Shown here: positions 52,162-63,675 of the stretch, piece by piece | How the letters are laid out: the number at the start of each line of letters is the position of its first letter | Position numbering within the stretch: position 1 is the first letter of the stretch | NCBI RefSeq assembly: GCF_008124615.1 | Contig: NZ_VNIB01000002.1 | Span: forward strand, 168,528 to 232,527 | Length of the DNA: 64,000 nt | Origin: Geothermobacter ehrlichii | GTDB taxonomy: Bacteria > Desulfobacterota > Desulfuromonadia > Desulfuromonadales > Geothermobacteraceae | Direction: 5' to 3' | Program-made: the position numbers and the translations under genes | Notes under the pieces: generated by a model | The model's input: only the letters and a program-made list of their open reading frames with translations | Database searches by the model: none | What the model was told of the DNA's origin: nothing

Positions 52162-52761
52162 GTGGGCGAGCTGTTCGACATTGTCGACGAGCACGACCGC
52201 GTCATCGGTCAGGCACCGCGGTCGCGCTGCCATGGCGACCCGTCGCTGATTCACCGGGTGGCGCACGTTCTGGTTTTCAATTCGGAAGGCCGGCTGCTGT
52301 TGCAGAAGCGCAGCGCAGGCAAGGACATTCAGCCCGGCAAGTGGGACACCAGCGTCGGCGGTCATCTCGAGCCTGGAGAGGACTACCTGACGGCCGCCCG
52401 CAGGGAGATGCGCGAGGAACTGGGCATCTCCGGCGTTCCCCTGACCTTTCTCTACCGGTCGAAGATACGCAACGCGATCGAATCGGAGAACGTCGCGACC
52501 TTCATGGCCCGGTATGACGGACCGATCGATTTCGCGCCCGAAGAGATCAGCGAGGTTCGCTTCTGGAGCGGAGAGGAGATCGATCGGCATCTCGGAAGCG
52601 GGATGTTTACCCCCAATTTCGAGGAGGAGTGGGCGATGTTCAGGTCCTGGTGCCGGAAATATCCGGCGGGTCCGAACAGCGGACCGGCCTTCTGTGCCGG
52701 CGATTCCTTTCCGGATATCGTCCAGACCGAGGACCTTCTGACTAAAAATGAGGCAGACTGA
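52162..52761 (+). CDS. Nudix hydrolase (YfcD/IDI-like)
   Basis: 199 residues from GTG 52162. The Nudix box GHLEPGEDYLTAARREMREELGI lies at about 67-89 and is complete. N-terminal ELFDIVDEHDRVIG and RVAHVLVFN are typical of the YfcD/isopentenyl-PP isomerase-like branch, which hydrolyses nucleoside-diphosphate derivatives. A C-terminal extension of about 40 residues has no known domain. Translationally linked to the DUF2148 gene (six-base gap). Confidence 0.85.
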   Translation: MGELFDIVDEHDRVIGQAPRSRCHGDPSLIHRVAHVLVFNSEGRLLLQKRSAGKDIQPGKWDTSVGGHLEPGEDYLTAARREMREELGISGVPLTFLYRSKIRNAIESENVATFMARYDGPIDFAPEEISEVRFWSGEEIDRHLGSGMFTPNFEEEWAMFRSWCRKYPAGPNSGPAFCAGDSFPDIVQTEDLLTKNEAD

Positions 52762-52892
52762 ACGGCCAGTCGCCCAAAATTTATGCAGGTCGGACGGGCG
52801 AGCGGATCGCCGACGCCGGAAACGGCGGGGATAAACGGTTTAAGTTTCCGTAAAACAAGCGCTTTTTTGCCGGTGCCGACAGGTCCGTTTTG

Positions 52893-52908
52893 TGGCAGAT
52901 TTTTTGCT
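52893..52908 (+). promoter_or_regulatory. sigma-54 promoter of glnB-glnA
   Basis: TGGCAGATTTTTTGCT: TGGCA, correct spacing and TTGC, expected start about 52919, 72 bases before glnB. Fits nitrogen control through NtrC-type activators. Confidence 0.75.
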
Positions 52909-52930
52909 CACTACAGCGGGCTGAACCTGA

Positions 52931-53329
<399 letters not shown>

Positions 53330-53415
53330 TTCTTCCCGACCGGTCAGGGATGCAGGGATGCAGGCAGGCCGCGTCGCGGCCCATGTTTCATTAACATTCT
53401 GGAAGGAGAAAGTAG

Positions 53416-54825
<1,410 letters not shown>

Positions 54826-54839
54826 TCGGCGGCTTTGTC

Positions 54840-54886
54840 ACGCACAAAAAAACCCCGGGTTTTCGACCCGGGGTTTTTTTGTGCGT
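54840..54886. terminator. intrinsic terminator after glnA
   Basis: A 21-bp perfect stem, including A7/T7 flanks around CCCCGGG, with a 5-base loop. It works in both directions and also serves as a barrier to thrC readthrough. Confidence 0.95.
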
Positions 54887-54898
54887 GTTTTGCGGTAG

Positions 54899-55003
54899 CC
54901 CTGAATCAGCGAGATCATGCCGGATGAAGAGTGCGCGTGCCCGGCCTGAATGGTTTTTTTCAAAAGTCTCAGGCGCACCCGTAGGTTCGCCGGCGATTCA
55001 GGG
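54899..55003. repeat. palindromic MITE-like intergenic repeat, copy B
   Basis: Begins CCCTGAATCAGCGAGATCAT and closes with GATTCAGGG, so the ends are inverted. About 97 bp is closely similar to the minus strand of 14937-15034, including AGGCGCACCC-TAGGTTCG-CGGCGATT. It lies between the convergent glnA and thrC genes. Confidence 0.75.
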
Positions 55004-55008
55004 TCGTG

Positions 55009-56397
55009 TCAAAGAGCGTGAGCTTCGATGAACGCCCTGATCTTCTGCGTGTCGGCGTCGACGATTTTGCAGCGGCTTTCGCGCTCTTCGATGCCGGCAA
55101 GGCTCTGCGGCATCGGTGGCAGTTGGCCGATCGCCTGTTGCACCGCATCGCCGAACTTGGCCGGGTGGGCTGTCGCCAGGCAGACGACCGGACGGGAACC
55201 CTCGGCAAGAACCCGGGCCGTCGCCACGCCGGTCGCGGTGTGGGGATCGAGGATGTAGCCGGTACCGGCGTGAAAATCCCGGATGGTTTCCAGGGTCCGG
55301 TCGTTTCCGATGCTCGCCGACGCGAAATCGCGGCGGACCTTTTCGGCCAGGGCTTCGTCGCGCGGCAGGCGTCCCGTTTCGTTGAAGGTCTGCATCCAGG
55401 CCGCGAGTTTCGCGCTGTCGCCATCGAGCAGGTAGTAGAGGTAGCGCTCGAAGTTGCTGGCCTTCTGGATGTCCATCGAGGGGGAGAGGGTGGGTCGGAC
55501 CTCGCCCACCGAGTAGTCGCCCTCGTTGATGAAGCGGGTCAGAATATTGTTCTCATTGGTCGCGAGCAGCAGCTTGCCAACCGGCAGTCCCATGCGTTTG
55601 GCCACGTAGCCGGCGAAGATGTCGCCGAAATTGCCCGTGGGCACGGCAAAGTCGATGCTGTTGCACCCGGTCTGTTCCCTGACCCGGTTCCAGGCGTGAA
55701 AATAGTAGACGATCTGCGCCAGAACCCGCGCCCAGTTGATGGAGTTGATGGCACCAAGGCTGTATCTCTGCTTGAAATCGACGTCGCCGAAGATCTCCTT
55801 GACGATGGCCTGACCGTCGTCGAATGTGCCCCGGATGGCGAGGTTGAAGACGTTGTCGTCGGTGACCGTGGTCATCTGCAGCTTCTGGATCGGGGAGACC
55901 CGGCCGTGGGGGTGAAGGATGAAGATATTGATGTTCTTCTTCCCCCGCACGCCGTAGATCGCGGCCGACCCCGTGTCGCCCGAGGTGGCGCCGAGAATGT
56001 TCATGCGGGCGTTGTCGGCGGCGAGCAGGTATTCGAACAGGTTGCCGAGAAACTGCAGGGCGACGTCCTTGAACGCCAGAGTCGGGCCGTGGAACAGTTC
56101 GAGAATGAAAACTCCGTCCTTGTGCACCACCGGTGTGATGTCAGGGTGGGTGAATGCGGCGTAGGAGCGGTCGACCAGCTCTCTGAGATCGGCGGCCGGA
56201 ATGTCGGTGGCATACAGGGAGATGATCTGGAAGGCCAGCTCCCGGTAGTCGAGTTTGCCCAGGGCGTCGATGTCTCCCGGAGTCAGGCGCGGTATCTCGG
56301 CCGGAAGGAGCAGGCCGCCGTCGTCGGCCAGCCCCATGAGGACGGCCTTGCTGAAGGGAATGCCACCCACCTTGCCCCGGGTGCTTTGATAGTCCAT
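55009..56397 (-). CDS. thrC: threonine synthase
   Basis: 462 residues of the class II (fungal/gamma-proteobacterial) type. PLP Lys is in HGPTLAFKDVALQ, phosphate loop in GATSGDTGSAAI, plus VPTGNFGDIFAGY. It converts O-phosphohomoserine to threonine. ATG 56397 follows AGGAG; the 13 upstream codons are not needed. Transcribed alone on the minus strand. Confidence 0.95.
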   Translation of the reverse strand: MDYQSTRGKVGGIPFSKAVLMGLADDGGLLLPAEIPRLTPGDIDALGKLDYRELAFQIISLYATDIPAADLRELVDRSYAAFTHPDITPVVHKDGVFILELFHGPTLAFKDVALQFLGNLFEYLLAADNARMNILGATSGDTGSAAIYGVRGKKNINIFILHPHGRVSPIQKLQMTTVTDDNVFNLAIRGTFDDGQAIVKEIFGDVDFKQRYSLGAINSINWARVLAQIVYYFHAWNRVREQTGCNSIDFAVPTGNFGDIFAGYVAKRMGLPVGKLLLATNENNILTRFINEGDYSVGEVRPTLSPSMDIQKASNFERYLYYLLDGDSAKLAAWMQTFNETGRLPRDEALAEKVRRDFASASIGNDRTLETIRDFHAGTGYILDPHTATGVATARVLAEGSRPVVCLATAHPAKFGDAVQQAIGQLPPMPQSLAGIEERESRCKIVDADTQKIRAFIEAHAL

Positions 56398-56585
56398 GGA
56401 TTTCTCCTGTCGCTGGATGATTGGCCGCGCCATCATAGCAAAAAGGGAAGAGGGGCAAAAGTGGGTAATGACTGTACGTAAGGGGGAGAAAACGGTCGGG
56501 AAGGACAGGTGCCGGCGGCGTCCGTGGTCTTCACGGACGCCGCCGGTGTTCGGATTCGGGCCCTGCCGTGGTGCGCTCCAGCGGC

Positions 56586-58838
56586 TTACTGCCCTTGGGC
56601 GTCGACGACGGCGACCGCCGCCATGTTGACGATGTCGGCTACGGCGTCGCCACGCTGCAGCACGTGCACCGGCTTCTTCATGCCCATCAGAATCGGCCCG
56701 ATCTGCTCGGCGCCGCCGAGCTTGTGCAGCAGCTTGTAGGAAATGTTGCCCGACTGCAGGTCGGGGAAGATGAAGACGTTGGCGTTACCCTTCAGGGTCG
56801 AGAAGGGGTACTGGTTGGCCACCAGTTCCGGGTCGAGGGCGACGTTGGCCTGGATTTCGCCGTCGACCGTCAGTTCGGGAGCCCATTCCTTGACCAGGGC
56901 GGTGGCTTTCTTGACCTTGAGGGTCAGCGGATGTTTGGCGCTGCCGAAGTTGGAGAAGGAGAGCATGGCCACCCGCGGCTCAATGTCGAAATGACGCGCC
57001 TTCTCGGCGGTGAGGATGGCGGTTTCGGCCAGCTCTTCCGGCGTCGGTTCGATGGTGACGGTGGTGTCGGCGAAGAAGACGACCTCTTTCTTGGTGACCA
57101 TCATGTAGGCGCCGTGAACCTTGGACAGGCCGTCTTTTTTGCCGATGATCTCCAGCGCCGGCCGGATGGTTTCGGGATAGTGATGGTCGATGCCCGAAAG
57201 CAGCGTGTCGGCGTCGCCGAGATGAACCATCATGGCACCGAAATAGTTGCGGCTTTTCTTGATCAGCCGCTTGGCCTCGGCCCGGGTGATCCCCTTGCGC
57301 TGCCGCATCTTGAACAGGGTGTCGATGTATTTTCCGCGCTCTTCGTAGGTCATCGGGTCGATGATCTGGACACCGTTCAGGTCGAGGTTGAGCTCCTCGA
57401 TCTTGGCGCGGATTTCCTTCTCGTCGCCGAGCAGGATCGGCCTGGCGATCCCTTCGTCGACCAGGATCTGGCAGGCGCGGAGAATCTTTTCCTCTTCGCC
57501 TTCGGGGAAGACGATCCGTTTCGGGTTGGCCTTGGCCTTGTTGATCAGGGTTCGCATGACCTGCTTGGAGCGGGCCTGGCGCGCCTCGAGACCTTCGATG
57601 TACTTCTCCATGTTCTTGATCGGCCGCCGCGCCACGCCCGAGTCCATCGCCGCCTGGGCCACGGCCGGTGCGACGTGCAGCAGGACGCGGGGATCGAAGG
57701 GCTTGGGAATGAGGTATTCGCGGCCGAACTTGATGTTTTCGCCGCCATAGGCCCGGCGGACGGAGTCGGGGACGTCGAGCTTGGCCAGGTTGGCCAGCGC
57801 CTTGACGGCCGCCATTTTCATCTCTTCGTTGATGGCGCTGGCGTGGGTGTCGAGGGCACCACGGAAGAGGAAAGGGAAGCAGAGAACGTTGTTGACCTGG
57901 TTCGGATAGTCGGAACGGCCGGTGCCGATGATGACGTCGGGACGGACGGCCTTGGCTTCCGGCGGCGTAATTTCCGGGTCGGGATTGGCCATGGCGAAGA
58001 CGATCGGATCCTCGGCCATGGTCTTGAGCATCTCCGGCGTCAGGGCACCCTTGACCGAAACGCCGAAGAAGATGTCGGCCCCCCGCATGGCATCCCCGAG
58101 CGTCCTGGCGTCGGTTTCGACGGCGAGGCGCTCCTTGTACGCGTTCATCCCTTCGGTGCGCCCCTTGTAGATCACTCCCTTGGAGTCGCAGAGGATGACG
58201 TTCTCCTTGCGTACGCCCAGGCTGATGGCCAGGTTGGCGCAGGCGATGCCGGCGGCGCCGGCACCGTTGACCACCATCTTCACATCCTCGATCTTCTTGC
58301 CGATGATCTCCAGGGCGTTGAGCATGCCGGCGGCGGCGATGATGGCGGTGCCGTGCTGGTCGTCGTGAAAGACCGGAATACTCATGATCTCCTTGAGCTT
58401 TTCTTCGATGTAGAAGCATTCCGGCCCCTTGATGTCTTCGAGGTTGATGCCGCCGAAGGTCGGTTCAAGCAGCTTGACGGTGCGGATCAGCTCGTCGGGG
58501 TCCTTGGTGTCGAGTTCGATGTCGAATACGTCGATATCGGCAAAGCTTTTGAAAAGGACGCCCTTGCCCTCCATAACCGGCTTGCCGGCCAGGGCGCCGA
58601 TGTCACCGAGGCCAAGAACGGCGGTGCCATTGGAGACGACGGCGACGAGATTACCCTTGGCGGTATATTCGTAGGCGTCGTTGGGGTTCTTGGCGATTTC
58701 GAGGCAGGGCTCGGCAACGCCCGGGCTGTAGGCAAGGGAAAGGTCGCGGCTGGTGGCGCAGGGTTTGGTGGTGATGACCTCGATTTTTCCCTTGCGTCCC
58801 GTGCGGTGGTATTCGAGAGCTTCTTCACGTTTCGACAT
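56586..58838 (-). CDS. maeB: NADP-malic enzyme with phosphotransacetylase-like domain
   Basis: 750 residues. The malic enzyme part (1-420) has [36 protein letters not shown] and NAGAAG-type NAD(P) loop in [14 protein letters not shown]. The C-terminal part (about 430-750) is a phosphate acetyltransferase-like regulatory domain ([20 protein letters not shown]). It decarboxylates malate to pyruvate, yielding NADPH. GGAGG precedes the ATG. A possible sigma-54 promoter lies 230 bp upstream. Confidence 0.95.
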   Translation of the reverse strand: MSKREEALEYHRTGRKGKIEVITTKPCATSRDLSLAYSPGVAEPCLEIAKNPNDAYEYTAKGNLVAVVSNGTAVLGLGDIGALAGKPVMEGKGVLFKSFADIDVFDIELDTKDPDELIRTVKLLEPTFGGINLEDIKGPECFYIEEKLKEIMSIPVFHDDQHGTAIIAAAGMLNALEIIGKKIEDVKMVVNGAGAAGIACANLAISLGVRKENVILCDSKGVIYKGRTEGMNAYKERLAVETDARTLGDAMRGADIFFGVSVKGALTPEMLKTMAEDPIVFAMANPDPEITPPEAKAVRPDVIIGTGRSDYPNQVNNVLCFPFLFRGALDTHASAINEEMKMAAVKALANLAKLDVPDSVRRAYGGENIKFGREYLIPKPFDPRVLLHVAPAVAQAAMDSGVARRPIKNMEKYIEGLEARQARSKQVMRTLINKAKANPKRIVFPEGEEEKILRACQILVDEGIARPILLGDEKEIRAKIEELNLDLNGVQIIDPMTYEERGKYIDTLFKMRQRKGITRAEAKRLIKKSRNYFGAMMVHLGDADTLLSGIDHHYPETIRPALEIIGKKDGLSKVHGAYMMVTKKEVVFFADTTVTIEPTPEELAETAILTAEKARHFDIEPRVAMLSFSNFGSAKHPLTLKVKKATALVKEWAPELTVDGEIQANVALDPELVANQYPFSTLKGNANVFIFPDLQSGNISYKLLHKLGGAEQIGPILMGMKKPVHVLQRGDAVADIVNMAAVAVVDAQGQ

Positions 58839-59222
58839 GATATCGAACCTCCGTTGTTGCTGGTTTTACTCTCCTTAAATTAAATGCCCCGGTGTCGCAA
58901 GGGGCAGGAAAGCGATTAATATGCTAAAAAATTGAGAAAATTTGATCCGAACCTTTGCCGGCATTCTTTTAGTTTCAGTAAAGGACCTTAGTCTTGCCTT
59001 GGGCTGCTGTCAAGAAAAATATGGTCATGGCCGCAGTTGAACTCTCTGCCGTTTACGACATGAAGAGCAAGGGCGATGCCAAAATGCTGTAATTTGTCTA
59101 TACCCTGAACATATCTCCACTTTTGAAAAGCGCAAGGAATGGTGACGGAACTTTTTCCGGCACGAAAGCTGCGGTTATTTGCCCCAGTCGGCCAGTTTTG
59201 GCCGATGTCGGGGCCGAATTCA
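58839..59222. other. intergenic control region of maeB
   Basis: No gene is seen. AT-rich blocks lie at 58910-58980; a sigma-54-like element is at 59066-59082. Nothing else is recognised in this stretch. Confidence 0.5.
59066..59082 (-). promoter_or_regulatory. sigma-54-like promoter facing maeB
   Basis: Minus strand TTGGCATCGCCCTTGCT differs by one base from the ARPP-1 promoter at 35399. Expected start about 59056, giving a leader near 218 bases to maeB. Confidence 0.6.
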
Positions 59223-59251
59223 TTGACAGACCGGCGGCTGAGGGTTAAAAG
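59223..59251 (+). promoter_or_regulatory. sigma-70 promoter of the metallophosphoesterase gene
   Basis: TTGACA, 17-bp spacer, TAAAAG; expected start about 59258. Closely resembles 51543-51572. Confidence 0.6.
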
Positions 59252-59284
59252 GACAGGAGTTTGCTGTGAAGGAAACTGTCAAGC

Positions 59285-59779
59285 ATGCGCATCGGGGTGA
59301 TCGCCGACACACATCTTCAGAGCCAGCAGGAATGCCGGCGGTTCTCCGATCGGCTTCTGGATGGACCCTTCCATTCGGTCGACATGATCTTTCATGCCGG
59401 CGATCTGGGCAACAGCGAGCTGTTGTTCTGCCTGGCTCCCTGTCCGGTGGTGGCGGTCGCCGGCAATACCGATCGGCCGCATCCCGAATTGCCGCCGCAG
59501 CGTCTGCTCACCCTTGAAGGGCGACGTATCGTGCTGGCGCATGGCTGGGGGGGCGGCGATAGTGTCGCCGCCGATCTGCTCAGGCATTTCGGGCCGGAGC
59601 GACCCGACGTGATCGTTTTCGGCCACAGTCATGTCCCCGAGAACAGGAGGGTGGGGAAAACGCTGCTGTTCAACCCGGGAAGCCCGACGCGACCCCGGTC
59701 GAGTGTGGGCGCGACCGTTGGCGTACTCGAGATTGTTGGCGGAGAAGTGGCGGGAGAGATCCTGCCCTGGCGCGACTGA
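59285..59779 (+). CDS. YfcE/MJ0936-type metallophosphoesterase
   Basis: 164 residues. Metal motifs in order: IADTHLQ, HAGDLGN, GNTDRPHPEL, LAHGWG and FGHSHVPENR, the calcineurin-like set for two metals. Small phosphodiesterases of this family act on cyclic or bis-phosphoesters in vitro. NPGSPTRPRS is also typical. The HIT gene begins 29 bp after the stop. Confidence 0.9.
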   Translation: MRIGVIADTHLQSQQECRRFSDRLLDGPFHSVDMIFHAGDLGNSELLFCLAPCPVVAVAGNTDRPHPELPPQRLLTLEGRRIVLAHGWGGGDSVAADLLRHFGPERPDVIVFGHSHVPENRRVGKTLLFNPGSPTRPRSSVGATVGVLEIVGGEVAGEILPWRD

Positions 59780-59808
59780 ATCAACAACAAAGACGAATAC
59801 CGGCTGAG

Positions 59809-60303
59809 ATGAAACGACTCTGGGCTCCCTGGCGGATGACTTACATCAACGGCGAGGACAGGCAGGGCAGAAAAGGCTGCATCTTCTGCCTCGACGCTTC
59901 GACCGACGAAGATGAGGAACGGCTGATTCTCCACCGCGGCGAGCGGGCCTTCGTCATCATGAACCGCTACCCCTATTCGAACGGCCATCTGATGGTTGCG
60001 CCCTACCGGCACACCGCGGATCTGGCTTCGCTCAATGCCGACGAGGTGCACGAGATCTGGCGGCTGACGGTGCTGGCCCGGGATGTTCTGCGCCACTGGG
60101 GGAATCCCGACGGCTTCAATGTCGGCATGAACTGGGGCAAGGTCGCCGGCGCCGGGGTCGAAGACCATCTTCACCAGCATGTCGTTCCCCGCTGGAACGG
60201 GGACACCAACTTCATGCCGGTTCTGGCCGATGTGCGGGTCATTCCGCAGCATCTGGAAGAAACCGCCACCGTGTTGCGGGAGATATTCCGGCAGATAAGA
60301 TGA
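59809..60303 (+). CDS. HIT-family protein
   Basis: 164 residues. N-terminal CIFC zinc-type pair, YPYSNGHLMVAPYRH and the histidine triad HLHQHVVPRW, close to Ap4A phosphorylase/FHIT-like bacterial proteins with an extended C-terminus. It hydrolyses or phosphorolyses dinucleoside polyphosphates or AMP conjugates. Cotranscribed with the metallophosphoesterase gene and perhaps exbBD. Confidence 0.9.
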   Translation: MKRLWAPWRMTYINGEDRQGRKGCIFCLDASTDEDEERLILHRGERAFVIMNRYPYSNGHLMVAPYRHTADLASLNADEVHEIWRLTVLARDVLRHWGNPDGFNVGMNWGKVAGAGVEDHLHQHVVPRWNGDTNFMPVLADVRVIPQHLEETATVLREIFRQIR

Positions 60304-60340
60304 GGCAAAAAGACCTGTTTTCAAAGAGGATAGGCTGACC

Positions 60341-60940
60341 ATGCTCGAGTTGTTTGTCAAGGGTGGGCCGCTGATGTGGCCTCTGCTGGCCTGTTCCGTT
60401 CTGGCCCTGGCCATTTTTATCGTGAAGCTGCTCTGGTTTGCCCGGCAGCGGCGCGAGGGGCGCGAACTGTTCAAGGAAGTGGTGACCCTGGCACAGGAAG
60501 AGCGATTCGATGAGGCGATCATTGTCTGTCGCCAGTCGTCTTCGCCGCTGGCCCAGGTCCTTCTGGCCGCCCTGCGCCAGGCCGGGCGGCCCCGGGAACA
60601 TGTCAAGACGGTGGCCGGTGAGGTCGCCGGTCAACAGAGTGTCGCCTTTGAGCGCTACCTGGGACTGCTGTCGACCATCGGCACCATCTCTCCTCTGCTG
60701 GGGCTTCTGGGTACTGTGGTCGGCATGATCGAGGCCTTCAATGTCATCGCCACAGTTGGCGTGGGGACGCCGCAGACCCTTGGCGGCGGGATTTCCCAGG
60801 CCCTGATCACCACCGCCACCGGCATGGCGGTCGCCATTCCGGTGATTCTGGCGCACCGCTTTCTTCTCGGGCAGATGAAGAGCCTGGTCGTGGCCATGGA
60901 GGAATACATCCTGCGTATCGTCGACCTGGTTGGAGACTAG
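60341..60940 (+). CDS. exbB: MotA/TolQ/ExbB proton channel protein
   Basis: 199 residues, three membrane helices (about 10-30, 105-130, 150-172). The channel segments TIGTISPLLGLLGTVVGMIEAF and ALITTATGMAVAIPVILAHR are diagnostic. With ExbD it couples the proton gradient to an outer-membrane process (TonB or Tol). No tonB or tolA follows here. The ExbD gene starts three bases after its stop. Confidence 0.9.
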   Translation: MLELFVKGGPLMWPLLACSVLALAIFIVKLLWFARQRREGRELFKEVVTLAQEERFDEAIIVCRQSSSPLAQVLLAALRQAGRPREHVKTVAGEVAGQQSVAFERYLGLLSTIGTISPLLGLLGTVVGMIEAFNVIATVGVGTPQTLGGGISQALITTATGMAVAIPVILAHRFLLGQMKSLVVAMEEYILRIVDLVGD

Positions 60941-60943
60941 CCG

Positions 60944-61366
60944 ATGCTTATTCGTCGCCGCAGTGAAGAGGAGCCGCGCGTCGACCTGACGCCGATGGTC
61001 GATGTCGTCTTTCTGCTGCTCATCTTCTTCATGATCTCCACCACCTTTGTCGAAACCCCCGGCATCGACATCAAGCTTCCCGAGTCCTCCCTGACCGTTT
61101 CCGAAAAGAAGCCCGACGAGGTGCAGGTCTATATCGACCGGGACGGCAACCTGTTTTTTCAGGGCAAGAAGACCGGTATCGGTCAGTTGCGGAAAAAGCT
61201 CGCCAGATCCATGGCCGGGAATCGCAAGGCGACGTTCGTGCTGATGGCCGACAAGGAGGTTCGGCACGGGCTGGTCGTGGAGGTCATGGATGTCGCCCGC
61301 TCGGCCGGATTCTACAACATGGCGATCGCCACCGAGAGCAGGCGCGGAACCGACAGGCAGGAATAG
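60944..61366 (+). CDS. exbD: ExbD/TolR biopolymer transport protein
   Basis: 140 residues with a single N-terminal helix containing the essential Asp in DLTPMVDVVFLLLIFFMIST. The periplasmic domain follows. Partner of the ExbB gene directly upstream. Confidence 0.92.
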   Translation: MLIRRRSEEEPRVDLTPMVDVVFLLLIFFMISTTFVETPGIDIKLPESSLTVSEKKPDEVQVYIDRDGNLFFQGKKTGIGQLRKKLARSMAGNRKATFVLMADKEVRHGLVVEVMDVARSAGFYNMAIATESRRGTDRQE

Positions 61367-61453
61367 CCTGGCGTGCGCTTGATTGTTGTTCTGTTTTCTG
61401 AAATAATTCCGGTCATGTTCTAAAACAGCTCTCTTTTACCACCGGGGGCGGGT

Positions 61454-63457
61454 ATGGATCGGTCTCGTGCCGACACTGACATGGGCAAAGCCTGGCTTTG
61501 CTGCCTGGCCGGTTTCTTCCTCGGGTTTCTGGCGCCGGTCGGCTGGCTCGTCCTCCGTCTCGTCTTCTTCCGGCAAGCCGGTCAGTCCCTGTTCGAGCAG
61601 ATTGTCGGCGAGGTTGCCGGTTCCTCTCCGCAGGTCGCCCTCTATGTCTACATGGGGCTGGGAACGGCCCTGGTGTTCGCTCTTTTCGGCTATCTCATCG
61701 GCAGGGCCTGGCAGCAGCTGCATGAGCGGGCGAAACGGCTCGACAGCCTCAACGCCACCATGGAAGCCCAGCGCGACGAGTTCGAGGAGCGGTTCAATGC
61801 CCTCAACAGCAACATCAAGAACTTTCACGCCATCAACACCCTCATCCAGAAATCGGGCAGCGTCAACGAGGTGATCCGGCTTGCCGCCGACGGGCTGTAC
61901 AACATTCTCGGCTACGACCGCGTCAACATCTGGATGCTTGATGCCGATCGGAAAAACCTGGTGCTTGCCATATCGAAGGGGACCGGCTACGAAGGCGAGC
62001 TTTCTCTGCCGCTGGATGAACGCCTCGGTGTCATCTACAAGGCGGTTCTGGAGGGACGTCCGTTTCGGGTCGACGACATGCGCAAGATGCCTGCGGACTA
62101 TCGCCTGGCCGAGGAATACACCGGTCACGAACCGATCAGGTCGCGCAGCTTCATCCTCTGTCCCATCCGGGTGCACGACCGGGTTGTCGGCCTGTTCGGG
62201 GTCGACAACAAGCGCAAGAAGGCCCAGCTTGACGATACCGACGTCGATACGGTGCGGCTTTTCGCCGACCAGGTCGCCATGACCCTGACCAAGATCGACC
62301 TGTTGCGAGCGGTCGATTCGCTGACCAGGGAGCTCGAACGGACCTTCGGCGAGCTGCTCGGCTACCGCGAGGACTACGTGGCCATCAACAGACAGCTCAA
62401 GGAGGCCGGCCAGGGCAACGCCGACACCATTCGCGAGATATCCGGCAGCGCCGAGGTGGTCAGGGAAGCGGTCGAGGAAACTCGGTCCGCCGCCGGGGAA
62501 ATTTCTGTCACCATCGCCCAGGTGTCGGAAAACATCAACAGCCTGCACGAATTTATCGACAGTTCGGTGGCGTCGATTACCGAAATGGCCGCCACCCTGA
62601 AGAGCGTCGAGGAGAACGCCGTGCAGTCGCAAACGATGATCGAGGGGGTCCAGGAACGGGCGCAGGATGGTGTCCGCCGGGTCGAGGAGACCATTGCCGC
62701 CATGGAGCGCATCCGCCAGGCGGTCGAAACGGCTACCGCCGATATCGCGCGGCTGTCGGGAATCAGCGACGAAGTGGGTGGCATCACCATGGTGATCGGC
62801 GAGATCGCCAAGAAGACCAACCTGCTGGCCCTGAATGCCGCCATTATCGCCGCCCAGGCCGGAGAGCATGGCAGTTCGTTTGCCGTTGTCGCCGACGAGG
62901 TCGGCGCCCTGGCGCGGGAAGCCGGCGAATCGACCGAAGCCATCGCCCGGCTGGTGGGGGAGATCCGGGCCGCGACCGGCGATGTGGTGCGCAACATCGA
63001 GACGACCAGAGACATGGTCGACAAGGGGATTTCGACCGGTGTCGAGCTGGAGGGTTCCCTGCAGCAGATGGTGGAGCAGGCGGACAATTCGACCGGCATG
63101 TCGCGGGAGATCCGCAAGGCGACCAACGAGGTCGCCAAAAGCGCCGAAGCCATCAACACCTCGGTGATCCGGCTCGGCGAGATGGCCGCCCAGATCTCTC
63201 ATGCCTCGAAGGAGCAGACCAGAGGCATCCGGAGTATCGTCCACGCCATCGAAGAGATCAAGACCATGACCGACGACATGGTCGCCGCCACCGAGAGGCA
63301 ACAGGTGAACATGCGCAACATCGATACGGCGGTCGATCGGGTCGGCCGCATGGCGAGCCGGATTTTCCGCGAACTCGATTCACGGCAGCAGGGTAGCCAG
63401 GAGGTTATCGAGAAGCTCGAGGTCGTGCGTGCCCTCGGGCGGAAGAAAGACGATTGA
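61454..63457 (+). CDS. GAF-domain methyl-accepting chemotaxis-like protein
   Basis: 667 residues. Two N-terminal membrane helices (about 13-35 and 62-82), a coiled coil, a GAF domain (about 125-280), then a signalling domain (about 310-640) whose hairpin tip reads [23 protein letters not shown] and [14 protein letters not shown]. It should dock CheA/CheW. No che genes are nearby. The usual tip Gln-Thr is Lys-Thr here and Glu is replaced by Ile in NAAII, a mild divergence. Confidence 0.9.
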   Translation: MDRSRADTDMGKAWLCCLAGFFLGFLAPVGWLVLRLVFFRQAGQSLFEQIVGEVAGSSPQVALYVYMGLGTALVFALFGYLIGRAWQQLHERAKRLDSLNATMEAQRDEFEERFNALNSNIKNFHAINTLIQKSGSVNEVIRLAADGLYNILGYDRVNIWMLDADRKNLVLAISKGTGYEGELSLPLDERLGVIYKAVLEGRPFRVDDMRKMPADYRLAEEYTGHEPIRSRSFILCPIRVHDRVVGLFGVDNKRKKAQLDDTDVDTVRLFADQVAMTLTKIDLLRAVDSLTRELERTFGELLGYREDYVAINRQLKEAGQGNADTIREISGSAEVVREAVEETRSAAGEISVTIAQVSENINSLHEFIDSSVASITEMAATLKSVEENAVQSQTMIEGVQERAQDGVRRVEETIAAMERIRQAVETATADIARLSGISDEVGGITMVIGEIAKKTNLLALNAAIIAAQAGEHGSSFAVVADEVGALAREAGESTEAIARLVGEIRAATGDVVRNIETTRDMVDKGISTGVELEGSLQQMVEQADNSTGMSREIRKATNEVAKSAEAINTSVIRLGEMAAQISHASKEQTRGIRSIVHAIEEIKTMTDDMVAATERQQVNMRNIDTAVDRVGRMASRIFRELDSRQQGSQEVIEKLEVVRALGRKKDD

Positions 63458-63634
63458 TCCGCGGTCGAAGACGACGGAGCATGGGATTCCGTTATTGGCT
63501 TCTTGACAAAGCAGGCCGCTCAACAAGGTTCGGATGCAAGGCATCCGAAATGTCGAGGCATGAGGCGTACCGGGCATCGTACGTCGAATGCCGAGAGATG
63601 GATAACGCCGACAGACAACTTTTTCAGCAGCCCG
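63458..63634. other. intergenic stretch, no gene
   Basis: 177 bp after the chemoreceptor gene. It contains short inverted words (GGCGTACC, ATCGTACGTCG) and looks like repetitive intergenic sequence, but no second copy is in the window. Confidence 0.35.
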
Positions 63635-63660
63635 AACGGAGCCTCTGGCTCCGTTTTTTT
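63635..63660 (+). terminator. intrinsic terminator
   Basis: AACGGAGCC-TCT-GGCTCCGTT stem followed by seven T; terminates the chemoreceptor transcript. Confidence 0.88.
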
Positions 63661-63675
63661 GTGCCCCAGACAGTT

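Noticed and set aside
56568-58883. 771-codon open frame opposite maeB
   Set aside because: It mirrors the codon positions of the highly conserved malic enzyme on the other strand; no family, no ribosome site; a GC-rich antisense artefact.
61436-63301. 621-codon open frame opposite the chemoreceptor gene
   Set aside because: Antisense shadow of a GC-rich gene.
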